A stretch of 64,000 bases of DNA from Sphingomonadaceae bacterium (GTDB lineage: Bacteria; Pseudomonadota; Alphaproteobacteria; Sphingomonadales; Sphingomonadaceae), in the NCBI GenBank assembly GCA_021741065.1, contig JAIOYN010000001.1, positions 1 through 64,000 of the forward strand. Reading direction: 5' to 3'. Shown in pieces: positions 1-9,742 of this stretch. The stretch's first letter is position 1, and the number at the start of each line of letters is the position of its first letter. The position numbers and the translations under genes were made by a program. The notes beneath the pieces are model-generated. The model saw only the letters and a list, made by a program, of their open reading frames with translations, was not told the DNA's origin and ran no database searches.

Positions 1-2
1 AT

Positions 3-182
3 GCGGTTTGGACGGTTGCCATTGGCACGACATTGGGCATGATGATCGCCAATGTACCGGCGGTCTGTTTGGGGGAGAAGCTGGTGGCGAAAATCTCGCT
101 GCGCACGGTGCATATTGTCGCCGCTGGAATGTTCCTGCTCCTTGGGCTTTGGCAGTTGTGGGAGTTGTCGAACCGCGTCTAA
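3..182 (+). CDS. GDT1/TMEM165 family cation transporter, C-terminal end (partial)
   Basis: The gene is cut by the left edge of the window; only the last 59 residues remain. They read as a membrane segment with a [14 protein letters not shown]-type loop, a short [11 protein letters not shown] stretch and a final hydrophobic helix ending in [11 protein letters not shown]. This arrangement is that of the second half of GDT1/TMEM165 (UPF0016) proteins, inner-membrane Mn2+/Ca2+ exporters made of two repeated three-helix halves. The signature acidic motifs lie outside the window, so substrate cannot be judged. Another frame is open over the same bases but has no membrane character. The gene ends 46 bases before argG and need not be co-regulated with it. 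Confidence 0.7.
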   Translation, partial: AVWTVAIGTTLGMMIANVPAVCLGEKLVAKISLRTVHIVAAGMFLLLGLWQLWELSNRV

Positions 183-228
183 GCTGTTAGGCGCGCCGCA
201 GATAATTTTGCTTCGGAACCAAAGTGAC

Positions 229-1446
229 ATGACAGACAGCATCAAGAAAGTCGTTCTTGCTTATTCGGGCGGACTCGACACCAGCGTAATCCTAAAATGG
301 CTGCAGGTTGAATATGGCTGCGAAGTCGTCACCTTCACCGCTGACTTGGGCCAAGGTGAAGAGCTCGAACCTGCGCGGGCGAAGGCTGTGCTGATGGGCG
401 TGCCTGACCATCATATTTATATTGATGATCTGCGCGAAGAATTTGTCCGTGATTTTGTCTTTCCGATGATGCGCGCCAATGCACGTTACGAAGGCGACTA
501 TCTATTGGGCACGTCGATTGCACGGCCGTTGATTTCGAAACGGTTGATTGAGATTGCGGCAGAAACGGGCGCTGATGCCATTGCGCACGGCGCGACGGGC
601 AAGGGTAATGACCAAGTGCGGTTCGAACTTTCGGCTTATGCGCTCAACCCCGATATCAAGGTTATTGCACCTTGGCGCGAATGGGACCTGACCAGCCGCA
701 CGCGGTTGATTGAATGGGCCGAGCAACATCAGATCCCCGTGCCAAAGGACAAGCGCGGCGAAAGCCCGTTCTCAACCGACGCTAATCTGCTGCACACCTC
801 GTCCGAGGGCAAGGTGCTTGAGGACCCGTGGGATGAAACACCCGATTATGTCTATTCGCGTACGGCCAATCCCGAAGACGCGCCGGACACGCCCGAATAT
901 ATCACGATCGATTTTGAAAAAGGCGACGGCATAGCGCTCAATGGTGAGGCCATGTCGCCGGCGACCTTGCTGGCGGCGTTGAACGAATTAGGTCGCAAGC
1001 ACGGCATTGGACGGCTTGATCTTGTTGAGAACCGCTTTGTCGGCATGAAGTCGCGCGGCATGTACGAAACGCCGGGCGGCGAGATTTACGCGCGTGCACA
1101 TCGCGGCATCGAAAGCATCACCTTGGACCGCGGCGCGGCGCATTTGAAAGATGAGCTGATGCCCAAATATGCCGAATTGATTTACAACGGCTTCTGGTTC
1201 TCACCAGAGCGCGAGATGTTGCAAGCAGCCATTGACCATAGCCAAGAGCATGTATCAGGTACCGTTCGATTGAAACTCTATAAGGGCCTTGCGAGCGTGG
1301 TCGGACGCAAGTCACCAAACAGCCTCTACAGCGAAAAGGTTGTAACGTTCGAAGATGACGCGGGCGCCTATGATCAGAAGGACGCTGCGGGCTTTATCAA
1401 ACTGAATGCGCTGCGTTTGCGTTTGCTGGCAGGACGTAAAGGGTAA
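229..1446 (+). CDS. argG: Argininosuccinate synthase
   Basis: ArgG (405 residues) condenses citrulline and aspartate with ATP to argininosuccinate, the penultimate step of arginine synthesis, in the cytoplasm. The N-terminus carries the ATP-pyrophosphatase P-loop AYSGGLDTS at residues 9-17, followed by family blocks such as [28 protein letters not shown] and the C-terminal [19 protein letters not shown]. Length matches the family. The frame is open 59 codons further upstream, but that part does not resemble ArgG, so the ATG at 229 beginning [15 protein letters not shown] is the start. It stands alone; the next gene begins about 120 bases on. Confidence 0.97.
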   Translation: MTDSIKKVVLAYSGGLDTSVILKWLQVEYGCEVVTFTADLGQGEELEPARAKAVLMGVPDHHIYIDDLREEFVRDFVFPMMRANARYEGDYLLGTSIARPLISKRLIEIAAETGADAIAHGATGKGNDQVRFELSAYALNPDIKVIAPWREWDLTSRTRLIEWAEQHQIPVPKDKRGESPFSTDANLLHTSSEGKVLEDPWDETPDYVYSRTANPEDAPDTPEYITIDFEKGDGIALNGEAMSPATLLAALNELGRKHGIGRLDLVENRFVGMKSRGMYETPGGEIYARAHRGIESITLDRGAAHLKDELMPKYAELIYNGFWFSPEREMLQAAIDHSQEHVSGTVRLKLYKGLASVVGRKSPNSLYSEKVVTFEDDAGAYDQKDAAGFIKLNALRLRLLAGRKG

Positions 1447-1568
1447 CTCCTGCGAATAAGGCACATAGGACGCAGATGGCAAAATAGATGAAAGTTCTTT
1501 GGACACGCGAAGGTTTAATTGCCTAATTAAAGCTGATACGCTCCTTGCTGGAAATGAGGAGACTCGAC

Positions 1569-3311
1569 ATGCATGATCTGGTTATTCGTGGCGGAACCAT
1601 CGTTGATGGCACGGGTACAGCGCGCTTTGTGGCCGATGTAGCGATCGATGGCGGCCTAATTACTGCCGTTGGCCAAATCAGTGCAGCAGGCCGCGAAGAA
1701 ATCGATGCGACTGGTAAGGTCGTCGCGCCCGGATTTGTCGACATTCACACCCATTATGATGGCCAAGCTACCTGGGACAGCGAAATGGCGCCATCCAGTT
1801 GGCATGGTGTCACCACTGTCGTCATGGGCAATTGTGGCGTGGGCTTTGCGCCGGCGCGCAAGGAGAAGCATGAATGGCTGATCGGCTTGATGGAGGGGGT
1901 AGAGGACATTCCTGGTACGGCTCTGGCCGAAGGTATGAAGTGGGATTGGGAGAGCTTTCCCGATTATTTGGATGCACTGGAGCGCTTGCCGCGCACAGTG
2001 GATATCGGCACGCATGTTCCGCATGGCGCGTTACGTGCGTATGTGATGGGTGAGCGCGGCGCCGATAATGAAGAGCCAACAGCAGCTGACATTGCCGAAA
2101 TGGGGCGGTTGGTTGAAGAAGGCGTGCGCGCAGGGGCGCTTGGCATTTCCACGTCGCGGACAGTTTTGCACAAGTCAATCGACGGTGAACTTGTGCCCGG
2201 CACGACAGCAACCGAACCGGAACTGCTGGCGCTCGGCCGAGCCATGGCGCGCGCCGGACATGGTGTGTTTGAATTGACATCTGATCTATTGCCCGAATGG
2301 GATGAATTCAGCTGGATGCAGCGGCTTTCGGCGGAAACGGGCCAGCCGATTGTTTTCACCATGCTGCAATCACCTATTAAACAGATGCACTGGGCGGACC
2401 AGATGTCGGCGATGCGGTCGGCAAATGATAATGGCGCAAATATTGTCGCGGCGATTGGGCTGCGGGGCATCGGCGTGATCATGAACTGGCGCGGCACAGT
2501 GCATCCATTTATGCGCAAACCAAGCTGGCAGGCGATAAAAGACCTTGGCTGGGATGCGCAAAAGGCGAAGTTGGCGGACCCTGCGTTTAAGGCGCAGTTG
2601 CTGGCAGAGGAAAATCTGCCACCACCGTCGCCCGATTTGGCGCCATTTTTCATGCTCGTGACTGCAGCATGGGCGATGCAATTCCCGTTGACGGACGATT
2701 TTAGCTATGAGCCCACGCGTGAAGAAAGCGTCTTCGGTTTTGCAAGTGCTGCGGCCAAAGATTCCGCTGAATTTGCGTATGACCAACTGATGTCAGATGA
2801 CGGCAATGGGATGATTTATCTGCCGATCCTCAATTACATGGACGGCAATCTGGAATTTACGAAGGAGCTGCTGGAGGCAGAGGATACGTTGGCGTCGCTG
2901 TCGGACGGCGGGGCGCATTGCGGCACTATTTGCGACGCCGCCGCGCCGACATTCCTACTGAGTTATTGGGCGCGCGACCGCAAAGCTGGAACGATTCCGC
3001 TTGAATTGGCGGTGAAACGGCAATGCCATGACACGGCGGCGCTATATGGGCTGAATGACCGTGGGCTCCTAAAGCCCGGTTATCTTGCCGATATCAACGT
3101 GATCGACTTTGACACGCTGAAACTACAAAAGCCGTGGTTAGCGGTTGACCTGCCCGCTGGCGGCAAGCGCTTGCTGCAAAAAGCCGTAGGCTATGTCGCG
3201 ACAATCAAGTCTGGTGTGGTTACGTTCCGCGACGGACACATGACAGGAACGCTGCCCGGCACTGTGATACGCGGTCCGCAAAGCGTGATGATGGCTGAGG
3301 CTGCCCAGTGA
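1569..3311 (+). CDS. N-acyl-D-amino-acid deacylase-like amidohydrolase
   Basis: A 580-residue metal-dependent amidohydrolase of the D-aminoacylase type. These enzymes remove acyl groups from N-acyl-D-amino acids or open related cyclic amides. Seen: an N-terminal urease-like beta domain ([14 protein letters not shown]), the metal-binding DIHTHYDGQ near residue 65, the [11 protein letters not shown] loop whose Cys bridges metals in D-aminoacylases, and [12 protein letters not shown] near residue 450 supplying the late Asp. The ATG at 1569 is preceded by a GAGGAG ribosome site 7 bases away, which rules out the upstream TTG at 1545. No signal peptide is visible, so it is probably cytoplasmic. Substrate is not decidable; sphingomonads carry several such paralogues. 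Confidence 0.85.
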   Translation: MHDLVIRGGTIVDGTGTARFVADVAIDGGLITAVGQISAAGREEIDATGKVVAPGFVDIHTHYDGQATWDSEMAPSSWHGVTTVVMGNCGVGFAPARKEKHEWLIGLMEGVEDIPGTALAEGMKWDWESFPDYLDALERLPRTVDIGTHVPHGALRAYVMGERGADNEEPTAADIAEMGRLVEEGVRAGALGISTSRTVLHKSIDGELVPGTTATEPELLALGRAMARAGHGVFELTSDLLPEWDEFSWMQRLSAETGQPIVFTMLQSPIKQMHWADQMSAMRSANDNGANIVAAIGLRGIGVIMNWRGTVHPFMRKPSWQAIKDLGWDAQKAKLADPAFKAQLLAEENLPPPSPDLAPFFMLVTAAWAMQFPLTDDFSYEPTREESVFGFASAAAKDSAEFAYDQLMSDDGNGMIYLPILNYMDGNLEFTKELLEAEDTLASLSDGGAHCGTICDAAAPTFLLSYWARDRKAGTIPLELAVKRQCHDTAALYGLNDRGLLKPGYLADINVIDFDTLKLQKPWLAVDLPAGGKRLLQKAVGYVATIKSGVVTFRDGHMTGTLPGTVIRGPQSVMMAEAAQ

Positions 3312-3456
3312 GGGGAACTTAAAATCAAAACCCCGAGGTAAGCTGTGTTCTGCACGCTTTAGGCTAAGGGGCACGATAAGTGGATGGTTGTATGCCCCGC
3401 CGTGTCCTGATTCTGAGCTTGTTTCCGCATCACAGATTTCGAAGGTTACTCCGAAA

Positions 3457-4572
3457 TCAAACCCGCATGGGCATCAAGACATACAGCGCCGGTGACTCGT
3501 CATTCTCACGGATCAACGTCGGTGCGCTGGCGTCGGCGAGGTGCAACTCAACCACGTCGCCTTCGATCTCGCCCAAAATATCCATCAAATAGCGGGCGTT
3601 AAAACCGATTTCGAAACCCTCGCTGCTATATTGGCCGGATACTTCTTCCGCAGCCGTGCCGTTTTCGGGGCTGGTGACCGACAAGGTAATCTTGCCCTGA
3701 TCCAGCGCCATTTTGACCGCACGGGTTTTTTCGGTGGCGATGGTCGCAACGCGGTCGACGCCTTGTGAAAATGCCTTAGGGTCAATACGCAGCAATTTGT
3801 CATTGGCGGTTGGAATGACACGGCTATAATCGGGGAAAGTGCCGTCGATAAGCTTTGACGTCAGGATGACGCTGTCAAAAGTGAAGCGTATTTTGCTCGC
3901 CGACAGGTCAATCTGTATAACATTGTCACCGCTTTCATCGAGCAGTTTGCGAATTTCCGCAACGCATTTGCGCGGCACGATGATATCGGGCATATTTTCC
4001 GCGCCAGCGGGGCGTGGCAAGGTCACGCGCGCCAAGCGGTGGCCATCCGTCGCTGCGGCCTTCAACACAGGCTCGGCATCGTCGGTGACGTGCAAGAAAA
4101 TGCCGTTGAGATAATAACGCGTTTCTTCGGTCGAAATCGCAAAGCGCGTTTTATCGATGATCTGGATCAACGAACTTGCAGGGATTTCAAACGATGTAGG
4201 CAAGTCACCTTCGGCAATTGTCGGGAAATCTTCACGTGGGAGTGTCGCCAGCGAGAAACGCGCGCGGCCTGCATTGACGGCCATGCGACCATCGGCGGCG
4301 TGCAGTTGTACTTGCGAACCATCGGGCAGCTTCCGGGCGATTTCGAACAATGTATGCGCGGAAACCGTTGTTGCGCCGGGAGTTTCGACATCAGCAGCAA
4401 AAGTTTCAACGACCTGCAAATCCAGGTCAGTCGCGGTCAGCTTGATCTTGCCACCCTCACTGGCTTCGATCAGCACGTTGGACAAGATCGGAATAGTGTT
4501 GCGCCGTTCCACCACGGACTGGACGTGGCTCAGGCTTTTCAGCAGCGTCGCGCGTTCGATCGTGGCTCTCAT
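3457..4572 (-). CDS. dnaN: DNA polymerase III sliding clamp, beta subunit
   Basis: The beta clamp (371 residues) encircles DNA as a dimer and tethers polymerase III and other replication or repair proteins. Three successive clamp domains are recognisable: the start MRATIERATLLKSLSHVQSVVERRNTIPILSNVL is typical, the middle has FEIPASSLIQIIDKTRFAIS and TDGHRLARV, and the C-terminus ends YVLMPMRV, the usual M-P-M-R-[LV] end that forms part of the protein-binding pocket. Length fits exactly. No dnaA or recF lies beside it, which is common in alphaproteobacteria where replication genes are scattered. It faces the amidohydrolase gene tail to tail across a 145-base gap with no clear terminator. Confidence 0.97.
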   Translation of the reverse strand: MRATIERATLLKSLSHVQSVVERRNTIPILSNVLIEASEGGKIKLTATDLDLQVVETFAADVETPGATTVSAHTLFEIARKLPDGSQVQLHAADGRMAVNAGRARFSLATLPREDFPTIAEGDLPTSFEIPASSLIQIIDKTRFAISTEETRYYLNGIFLHVTDDAEPVLKAAATDGHRLARVTLPRPAGAENMPDIIVPRKCVAEIRKLLDESGDNVIQIDLSASKIRFTFDSVILTSKLIDGTFPDYSRVIPTANDKLLRIDPKAFSQGVDRVATIATEKTRAVKMALDQGKITLSVTSPENGTAAEEVSGQYSSEGFEIGFNARYLMDILGEIEGDVVELHLADASAPTLIRENDESPALYVLMPMRV

Positions 4573-4714
4573 TCAAATTCCCCTTGCCGGGCCGGGTGGT
4601 CCGCAAACCAGCCAAAAAACCCCATTACTATGCCGAATCTTCCATAACCGCTTTGATCATTAGGGCAAGCCGATAGCTTTTGCTTCCAACAATATCCTGT
4701 GGAATAAGGGTCAC

Positions 4715-5362
4715 ATGGTCATTTCAACAAAAAATCGACGGCTTTTCATCGCACGGCATGGGGAGACAGTGTTTAACAAAGTGGCACGGATGCAAGGGCA
4801 GGCAGAATTGCATACACCATTGACGTGGGAGGGTTGCAAGCAAGCGCGCGATATGGGCCTTGCGTTGGCGGACTATCTCGGGCCGGACCTCCGGCCCCAA
4901 CTTTGGTCATCCACTGCAGGCCGCGCGCTGCAGACGCTTGCCTTACTTGCGGAAGAAATTGATGCGGATTGGCACCAGACAAAACGCGACGACCGTTTGC
5001 TGGAAATCGACGTCGGACGTTGGTCAAGCCGGACCTATGCCGACATATCTGCCGAAATCGGACCAATCGTTGACATGGAACATAAATTGTTTTCGGTTCG
5101 GCCCGAAGGTGGCGAATATTATGAAGACGTAGCGCAGCGGTTGTCGCATTGGTTAGGCGAATTGCCCTTTGATCAGGATATGCTGATCATTTGCCATGGG
5201 ATGACCGCGCGGGTGCTTCGCGGGTTGCTGCTTGGGATCGAACCGATGGCGCAGTTCGGCGCGCCCATTGCGCCCAGCCTGGCTCAAGGTAGCATGGTCA
5301 TGATCCGCGACGGTTTCGAAGCTTTGGTCATCGACGGCAGCGGGCAGGGCGAGCGCGCGTGA
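4715..5362 (+). CDS. Histidine phosphatase family protein (phosphoglycerate-mutase-like)
   Basis: A 215-residue member of the histidine phosphatase superfamily, with the catalytic RHGET motif at residues 14-18 (His15 would be phosphorylated) and a second histidine in the CHGMTARVLRG motif near residue 160. The architecture is that of small soluble 2,3-bisphosphoglycerate-dependent mutase-like or broad-specificity phosphatases (GpmB/CobC type), and sequence alone does not separate them. It is transcribed away from dnaN with about 140 bases between them, and an AAGG-like ribosome site precedes the ATG. A CobC-like alpha-ribazole phosphatase role is possible because the organism takes up cobamides elsewhere in the window, but nothing local supports it. 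Confidence 0.85.
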   Translation: MVISTKNRRLFIARHGETVFNKVARMQGQAELHTPLTWEGCKQARDMGLALADYLGPDLRPQLWSSTAGRALQTLALLAEEIDADWHQTKRDDRLLEIDVGRWSSRTYADISAEIGPIVDMEHKLFSVRPEGGEYYEDVAQRLSHWLGELPFDQDMLIICHGMTARVLRGLLLGIEPMAQFGAPIAPSLAQGSMVMIRDGFEALVIDGSGQGERA

Positions 5363-5546
5363 AATAGCTGCCTGGCTGTTACCGTCTTGAGATCCATTCA
5401 AATAAAAAATTAGTTAAAGCCGAATTGACTAACTGAAACGCCGCAGATCTGTTACAAAAGATGACAGTTAATGCTTGTTTGATTACAAAATGCGCCTGGG
5501 TATGGCTCGCGCCCCGCGAGCCTCCAGTTTACGACGGCTATATGTC

Positions 5547-6599
5547 ATGGAAAAACCACTGACCCGTTTGCCCGAGCATGCCGACAATATGTCGGTCGCA
5601 TTGATATCGTCATCCTTTTCACCGCTTGTTTTGTTGCGTGAGGATCTGACGATTATCGCAGCGAGTAGATCCTTTTGCGCTGCTTTTGATATCGATTGCG
5701 CGGGCGTTACGGGCAAAAAGCTCGCCGAATTGGGTGGGGGCGAGTGGAATGTGCGGCAGCTAAACGCGTTGTTGCAAGCCACGGTCTCGGGCAAAGCCGC
5801 AATTGATGTTTAAGAAATGGATTTGGTTCGCCCTGAAAAGGATACGCTGCGGCTTTTGATAAACGCCCATACGCTCGATTATTTTGAAGCTGAGAGCATT
5901 CGTGTCGTGCTCGCCATCACCGATGTCACATCGCAGCGCTTGGCCGATAAAGTGCGCGACGATCTTGTTCGCGAAAAGCAGTTGCTACTGAACGAAATCC
6001 AGCACCGTGTCGCGAATAGCCTTCAGATAATCGCGAGTGTCCTGCTGCAAAGTGCGCGCAAGGTGCAGTCGAGCGAAACGCGAGAGCATTTGCGCGACGC
6101 CCATAACCGCGTGATGTCCATCGCAATGTTACAAAAGCACTTGTCGTCGACAGCCGTCGATAATGTCGGCCTCAAAAGTTACTTTGCGGATTTGTGCAAT
6201 AGCATCGGTGCATCGATGATCGGTGACCCCGGGCGCATAAAGCTCTCCACGCAATGCGATGACAGCGCTGTTGATCCAGATACGTCTGTCAGCCTTGGCT
6301 TGATTGTCACGGAATTGGTCATCAATTCGCTCAAACATGCCTTTCCGGGCCAAGACCAGCATGGGTCGATCAATGTTAGCTTCACATCGGATGGCAAGGC
6401 ATGGACACTCGTTGTCGCAGATGACGGCATCGGCATGCCCAAGAATGAAGAAGACCGTAAACCCGGGTTGGGCACAGGCATTGTCGAAGCATTGGCAAGC
6501 CAATTGGGTGCAGTTGTCATAATTTCGGATGAGGTGCCGGGGACACAGGTTTCTGTGGTCCGTACCGCATTAGCCGGAACACTGGCTTTTCGCGGATAA
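5547..6599 (+). pseudogene. PAS - HisKA_2 (HWE-like) sensor histidine kinase, interrupted by an in-frame stop
   Basis: Reading from the ATG at 5547, 88 codons encode a PAS-like domain that stops at a TAA (5811-5813). The same frame then continues without shift into the rest of the domain and a complete histidine kinase up to 6599. PAS homology runs across the stop: GGGEWNVRQLNALL lies before it and EMDLVRP..LRLLINAH after it. Homologues of this kinase type, as I remember them, usually have an aromatic residue where the stop falls, so a single change from TAC or TAT to TAA would explain it. The locus is either a recent pseudogene, a reinitiating two-part gene (ATG at 5817, three bases after the stop), or a sequencing error. 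Confidence 0.75.
5817..6599 (+). CDS. Kinase half of the interrupted sensor: HisKA_2 and ATPase domains
   Basis: This 260-residue reading frame begins at an ATG three bases after the stop and holds the end of the PAS fold plus an intact transmitter. The phosphoacceptor is His63 in the motif NEIQHRVANSLQ, typical of HisKA_2/HWE-like kinases. The ATPase domain shows the N box ELVINSLKHAFP, a G1 box VVADDGIGMP and a G2-like GLGTGIVEALASQLGA. All catalytic motifs are present, so if translated by reinitiation it could still be an active soluble kinase without its sensor. No ribosome site is apparent. There is no response regulator next to it. rlmN follows within 25 bases. Confidence 0.6.
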   Translation: MDLVRPEKDTLRLLINAHTLDYFEAESIRVVLAITDVTSQRLADKVRDDLVREKQLLLNEIQHRVANSLQIIASVLLQSARKVQSSETREHLRDAHNRVMSIAMLQKHLSSTAVDNVGLKSYFADLCNSIGASMIGDPGRIKLSTQCDDSAVDPDTSVSLGLIVTELVINSLKHAFPGQDQHGSINVSFTSDGKAWTLVVADDGIGMPKNEEDRKPGLGTGIVEALASQLGAVVIISDEVPGTQVSVVRTALAGTLAFRG

Positions 6600-6621
6600 C
6601 ATTATTATAGGCGCGGCTATC

Positions 6622-7866
6622 ATGCAGATTCCCGGCCATATCGACCCCGTAGTCACGCCGCGCGCCGTAACCCCGCGTAGCGATGGACGCATTGACCTTA
6701 TGGGGTTGAGCCATTTACAAATTCGGCAGTTGTTCGAAGAATCGCAGTTGGACGAGAAGGCGGCAAAGCTTCGTTCTAAGCAGGTTTTCCACTGGATTTA
6801 CCATCGCGGTGTCACCGATTTTGAGGCGATGACGGACATCGCCAAAACTATGCGGCCTTGGCTTGCCGACCGCTTTGTTATTGGTCGGCCTAAAGTGGTC
6901 GAGGCGCAAGTATCGTCCGACGGGACGCGCAAATGGCTTTTGCGTACCGATGATGCGCAAGACTATGAAATGGTGTTCATCCCCGATGCCGATCGCGGGA
7001 CTTTGTGTATTTCAAGCCAAGTCGGCTGCACGCTTAACTGCCGTTTCTGCCACACCGGCACGATGCGGCTGGTGCGCAATCTGACGCCCGGTGAAATCGT
7101 TGGCCAGGTCATGCTGGCACGCGATGCGCTTGGCGAATGGCCAAAGGGAAATATGGCCTTTGCGTCGGCGGATGAAGATGAGGACGACGAAGATGTCGGC
7201 CACTACACCGCCGATGGCCGCATGCTGACCAATATCGTGCTGATGGGTATGGGCGAGCCGCTCTATAACTTCGACAATGTCCGCGACGCTATGAAGATCG
7301 TTATGCACGGCGACGGCCTTGGTCTCTCGCGTCGACGTATCACCCTATCGACGTCAGGCGTCGTACCAATGATGGCGCGCGCTGGCGATGAGATCAATGT
7401 CAACCTCGCGGTATCGTTACATGCGGTTGTTAAAGAGGTGCGTGACGAACTGGTGCCCTTGAATCGCAAATATGGCATTGATGAATTGCTCCGCGCTTGC
7501 GCAGAATATCCCGGCATCAGCAACGCGCGGCGGATTACGTTTGAATATGTGATGCTGAAGGACAAGAATGACAGCGACGACGACGCGCTTCAACTTGTCA
7601 GCCTCATTCGTCAGTACAAGCTTCCGGCCAAGGTCAACCTGATCCCCTTCAATCCATGGCCCGGCGCAGACTATGCATGTTCTGAACCCGAACGGATTAA
7701 GCGTTTTTCCAGCATTATCTTTGAAGCCGGCATCAGCGCGCCTATCCGCACTCCACGTGGCCGTGATATCATGGCGGCATGCGGGCAGTTAAAATCCTCC
7801 AGCGAGAAGAAAAGTCGTGCAGAACTTGACCGCCTCGCCGAAGAAAAACAGGCGGCGTTAGGTTAA
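6622..7866 (+). CDS. rlmN: 23S rRNA (adenine-2503-C2)/tRNA (adenine-37-C2) methyltransferase
   Basis: RlmN is a radical-SAM enzyme that methylates C2 of A2503 in 23S rRNA and A37 of some tRNAs. The radical-SAM cluster motif is C136-TLN-C140-RF-C143 within QVGCTLNCRFCHTGTMRL, and the methyl-carrying cysteine is near residue 387 in GRDIMAACGQL, so both mechanistic cysteine sets are present. At 414 residues it is slightly longer than E. coli RlmN because of an N-terminal extension and an acidic insert (DEDEDDED) around residue 180 after KGNMAF, which I believe is usual in this order. The next gene starts three bases after the stop, suggesting cotranscription. Confidence 0.95.
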   Translation: MQIPGHIDPVVTPRAVTPRSDGRIDLMGLSHLQIRQLFEESQLDEKAAKLRSKQVFHWIYHRGVTDFEAMTDIAKTMRPWLADRFVIGRPKVVEAQVSSDGTRKWLLRTDDAQDYEMVFIPDADRGTLCISSQVGCTLNCRFCHTGTMRLVRNLTPGEIVGQVMLARDALGEWPKGNMAFASADEDEDDEDVGHYTADGRMLTNIVLMGMGEPLYNFDNVRDAMKIVMHGDGLGLSRRRITLSTSGVVPMMARAGDEINVNLAVSLHAVVKEVRDELVPLNRKYGIDELLRACAEYPGISNARRITFEYVMLKDKNDSDDDALQLVSLIRQYKLPAKVNLIPFNPWPGADYACSEPERIKRFSSIIFEAGISAPIRTPRGRDIMAACGQLKSSSEKKSRAELDRLAEEKQAALG

Positions 7867-7869
7867 GGC

Positions 7870-8451
7870 ATGGTCACGAAAGGCACAGAAGTGAACAGCG
7901 GTGTTTTTGCACGCCACAACCGCCTACCATTTGCGATTGACGTCGCCACGGGTTTATTATTCTACGTCATAGCCAAAATGACCGATTTACAGACTGCTGC
8001 CTTGGTTGGCGTTGTTGTTGGCTTTGGCCTTGTCACGTTTCAACGTATCACAAAAATCGACGTCACAGGCGGCCTCGCTTTGTTTGGCATCCTGATGCTC
8101 TGCATTTCGGCGGGCCTTGCAGTCTGGTTAAATGATGATGAATGGATCAAGCAACGCGGGACGATTACGGGCCTGATTGCTGCCAGCTTCTTCATCATTG
8201 ATGGCGTGCGTGGCGGGCCATATATCGGCAAAGGTTTGGCGCGCTATATGCCATATTCGGATATCCACGCGGGCCGCTTTGCTATCGTCATGGGCGTCAT
8301 CGGCCTGATTATGGCAGCGTTGAATTATGGCGCTGCAAAGTTGCTGACAACCGACAATTGGCTGTTCTACAAAACGTTTATTGATCAATTCATCGTTATG
8401 GCTCTTGTAGTATCGGCCATGCGCTATGCCCGGACAAGGCCTGCTGTTTAA
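7870..8451 (+). CDS. YciB/IspZ-like inner-membrane septation protein
   Basis: A 193-residue integral membrane protein with about five to six hydrophobic segments and the closing block FYKTFIDQFIVMALVVSAMRYAR. Size, topology and motifs such as GGLALFGILMLCISAGLAVWLNDD resemble the YciB/IspZ (intracellular septation protein A) family, whose members influence cell-envelope synthesis and division by a mechanism that is not settled. Similarity is moderate, so the name is tentative. It starts immediately after rlmN, and its last four bases overlap the end of the convergent thioesterase gene. Confidence 0.6.
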   Translation: MVTKGTEVNSGVFARHNRLPFAIDVATGLLFYVIAKMTDLQTAALVGVVVGFGLVTFQRITKIDVTGGLALFGILMLCISAGLAVWLNDDEWIKQRGTITGLIAASFFIIDGVRGGPYIGKGLARYMPYSDIHAGRFAIVMGVIGLIMAALNYGAAKLLTTDNWLFYKTFIDQFIVMALVVSAMRYARTRPAV

Positions 8452-9221
8452 GCGAAAATCGCGACCGATTGCATACCCGTTAGCACCGCGTCGCCGCGGC
8501 TGTTCCAAACCGTCATATACTGGCTGCTTACGCCGTTTGCGGCATGGTGCGTTTCACTGGATAGATACCACCAGCCATTTTCAGTGTTTGGCGCATCGGT
8601 CAACATATTGACCTGCCAATTCATGGAGCTCACCATTCCCTTTTCGGTCATGAGCCCCATCGCCGAAGGCGGCAAGGCATCACCAATGCAGATAAGTTCT
8701 GCAATTGGGTCCAGCCCTTGATGCTCGGTCAGCCGATGCCAGCTTGCGAGCCGATTGGTCGCCATCCCAAGCTCCAGCCTTTTATCTGGATATTGCATGT
8801 GCCCAGTAAAAAACTCTGGTGGGCCGCTGCGGACAACATCGTCGGTTGGAATAAGCGGGAAGTCTGGAGCCGGGATATTCACATAATCCAAATGGCTTTG
8901 CCTGCGGTTCATGAAAATGAAATTGCATGTCAGGCCTACGCCATCTGCGCCGGATATTTCCGCCTGAATGAAGGCGGTGTTCTTGCCGCGCCGCAGGATA
9001 TGTGCGCTGACCTCTATTTCGCCCGCCAAAGGCCCAACAAACGCGATCTGGGTGGATTGCAGAGGGGGAAGGTCATTAGCTGTGAGCTTAGCTGCCTGAT
9101 AGGCCAGCACGGAACTCAGACCGCCATAGGATGTGCGCCCTTGATGCCATGTCGGCGGAATGGAGATTTTGTGGGTGGTGGCGCCAGGCGTAAACTGGGC
9201 AAGAAGCGATGCGAGGTTCAT
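8448..9221 (-). CDS. Acyl-CoA thioesterase family protein (double hot-dog)
   Basis: A 257-residue protein with the layout of TesB-like double hot-dog thioesterases: an N-terminal half starting HQGRTSYGGLSSVLAYQAA and including STQIAFVGPLAGEIEVSAHILRRGKNTAFIQAEI, and a C-terminal half with LASWHRLTEHQGLDPIAELICIGDALPPSAMGLM and a closing WNSRGDAVLTGMQSVAIF strand. Such enzymes hydrolyse acyl-CoA thioesters in fatty-acid turnover. The family often keeps an Asp/Gln/Thr catalytic set; here the likely Asp is in ICIGDALPPSA. Convergent four-base overlap with the YciB-like gene; the tRNA-Val gene lies upstream on the same strand. Confidence 0.8.
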   Translation of the reverse strand: MNLASLLAQFTPGATTHKISIPPTWHQGRTSYGGLSSVLAYQAAKLTANDLPPLQSTQIAFVGPLAGEIEVSAHILRRGKNTAFIQAEISGADGVGLTCNFIFMNRRQSHLDYVNIPAPDFPLIPTDDVVRSGPPEFFTGHMQYPDKRLELGMATNRLASWHRLTEHQGLDPIAELICIGDALPPSAMGLMTEKGMVSSMNWQVNMLTDAPNTENGWWYLSSETHHAANGVSSQYMTVWNSRGDAVLTGMQSVAIFA

Positions 9222-9365
9222 TTTGATGACTTAGCGAGGGAAAATAAAAGCCGCAACCCGCGCACGAAAACTGGATCGGTAAGGGGGGCATCCAATGGCA
9301 AGCTGGAGCTATTGAGGTGCGGAAGCTTCGAAAAATCATCAAAAAAGACATCGCAAAGGAAAAAA

Positions 9366-9440
9366 TGGTGGGCGTAGCAAGGATTGAACTTGCGACCCCT
9401 GCGATGTCAACACAGTGCTCTACCACTGAGCTATACGCCC
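9366..9440 (-). tRNA. tRNA-Val (anticodon GAC), CCA encoded
   Basis: On the minus strand the sequence folds into a full cloverleaf: a 7-bp acceptor stem GGGCGTA/TACGCCC, a D arm with the AGTGGTA loop, an anticodon stem CTGTG/CGCAG with loop TTGACAT (anticodon GAC, valine codons GUC/GUU), a short variable loop, and a T arm GCAAG-TTCAATC-CTTGC. Discriminator A is followed by an encoded CCA. Length is 75 with CCA. The T-rich stretch after the 3' end may end transcription. Confidence 0.97.
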
Positions 9441-9742
9441 ACGCTGCGGCAGCCTCTAGCTGGGCTTGCCTTATCATTCAAGCCTATTTCAGTTCGCCGA
9501 AACTTTCCTTTGCAAGCAATCGTTCGACTTTGAGAACAAGACCCTTGAGATAGAGAGGGTTTGGACAGGACTTTGGCGCACGGCCTGTGCACCTCAGCAA
9601 AAAGTTCGGATCTTGCGTGGTTCTAACACGCCCCAAAACAAGGCAGCCGCCACGTTCCAGCGTCTGCATAATCGCACAGTTTTATTCTTTCCCATTTTGC
9701 TGAGAATTTGCCAATTATGAACATCAGAAGTTAAAGGGAAAC
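9441..9742. other. Intergenic stretch without a recognised gene
   Basis: Roughly 300 bases between tRNA-Val and the N-formylglutamate amidohydrolase gene. Short open frames here have no family resemblance or ribosome site. It must contain the tRNA promoter (minus strand) and the promoter of the downstream gene, but I cannot place either with confidence. Confidence 0.5.

Noticed and set aside
5475-5813. A complete short PAS protein starting at 5475
   Set aside because: The frame continues after the stop with the rest of the same domain, and the first 24 residues from the TTG at 5475 do not match the family; it is better read as the front of an interrupted kinase.
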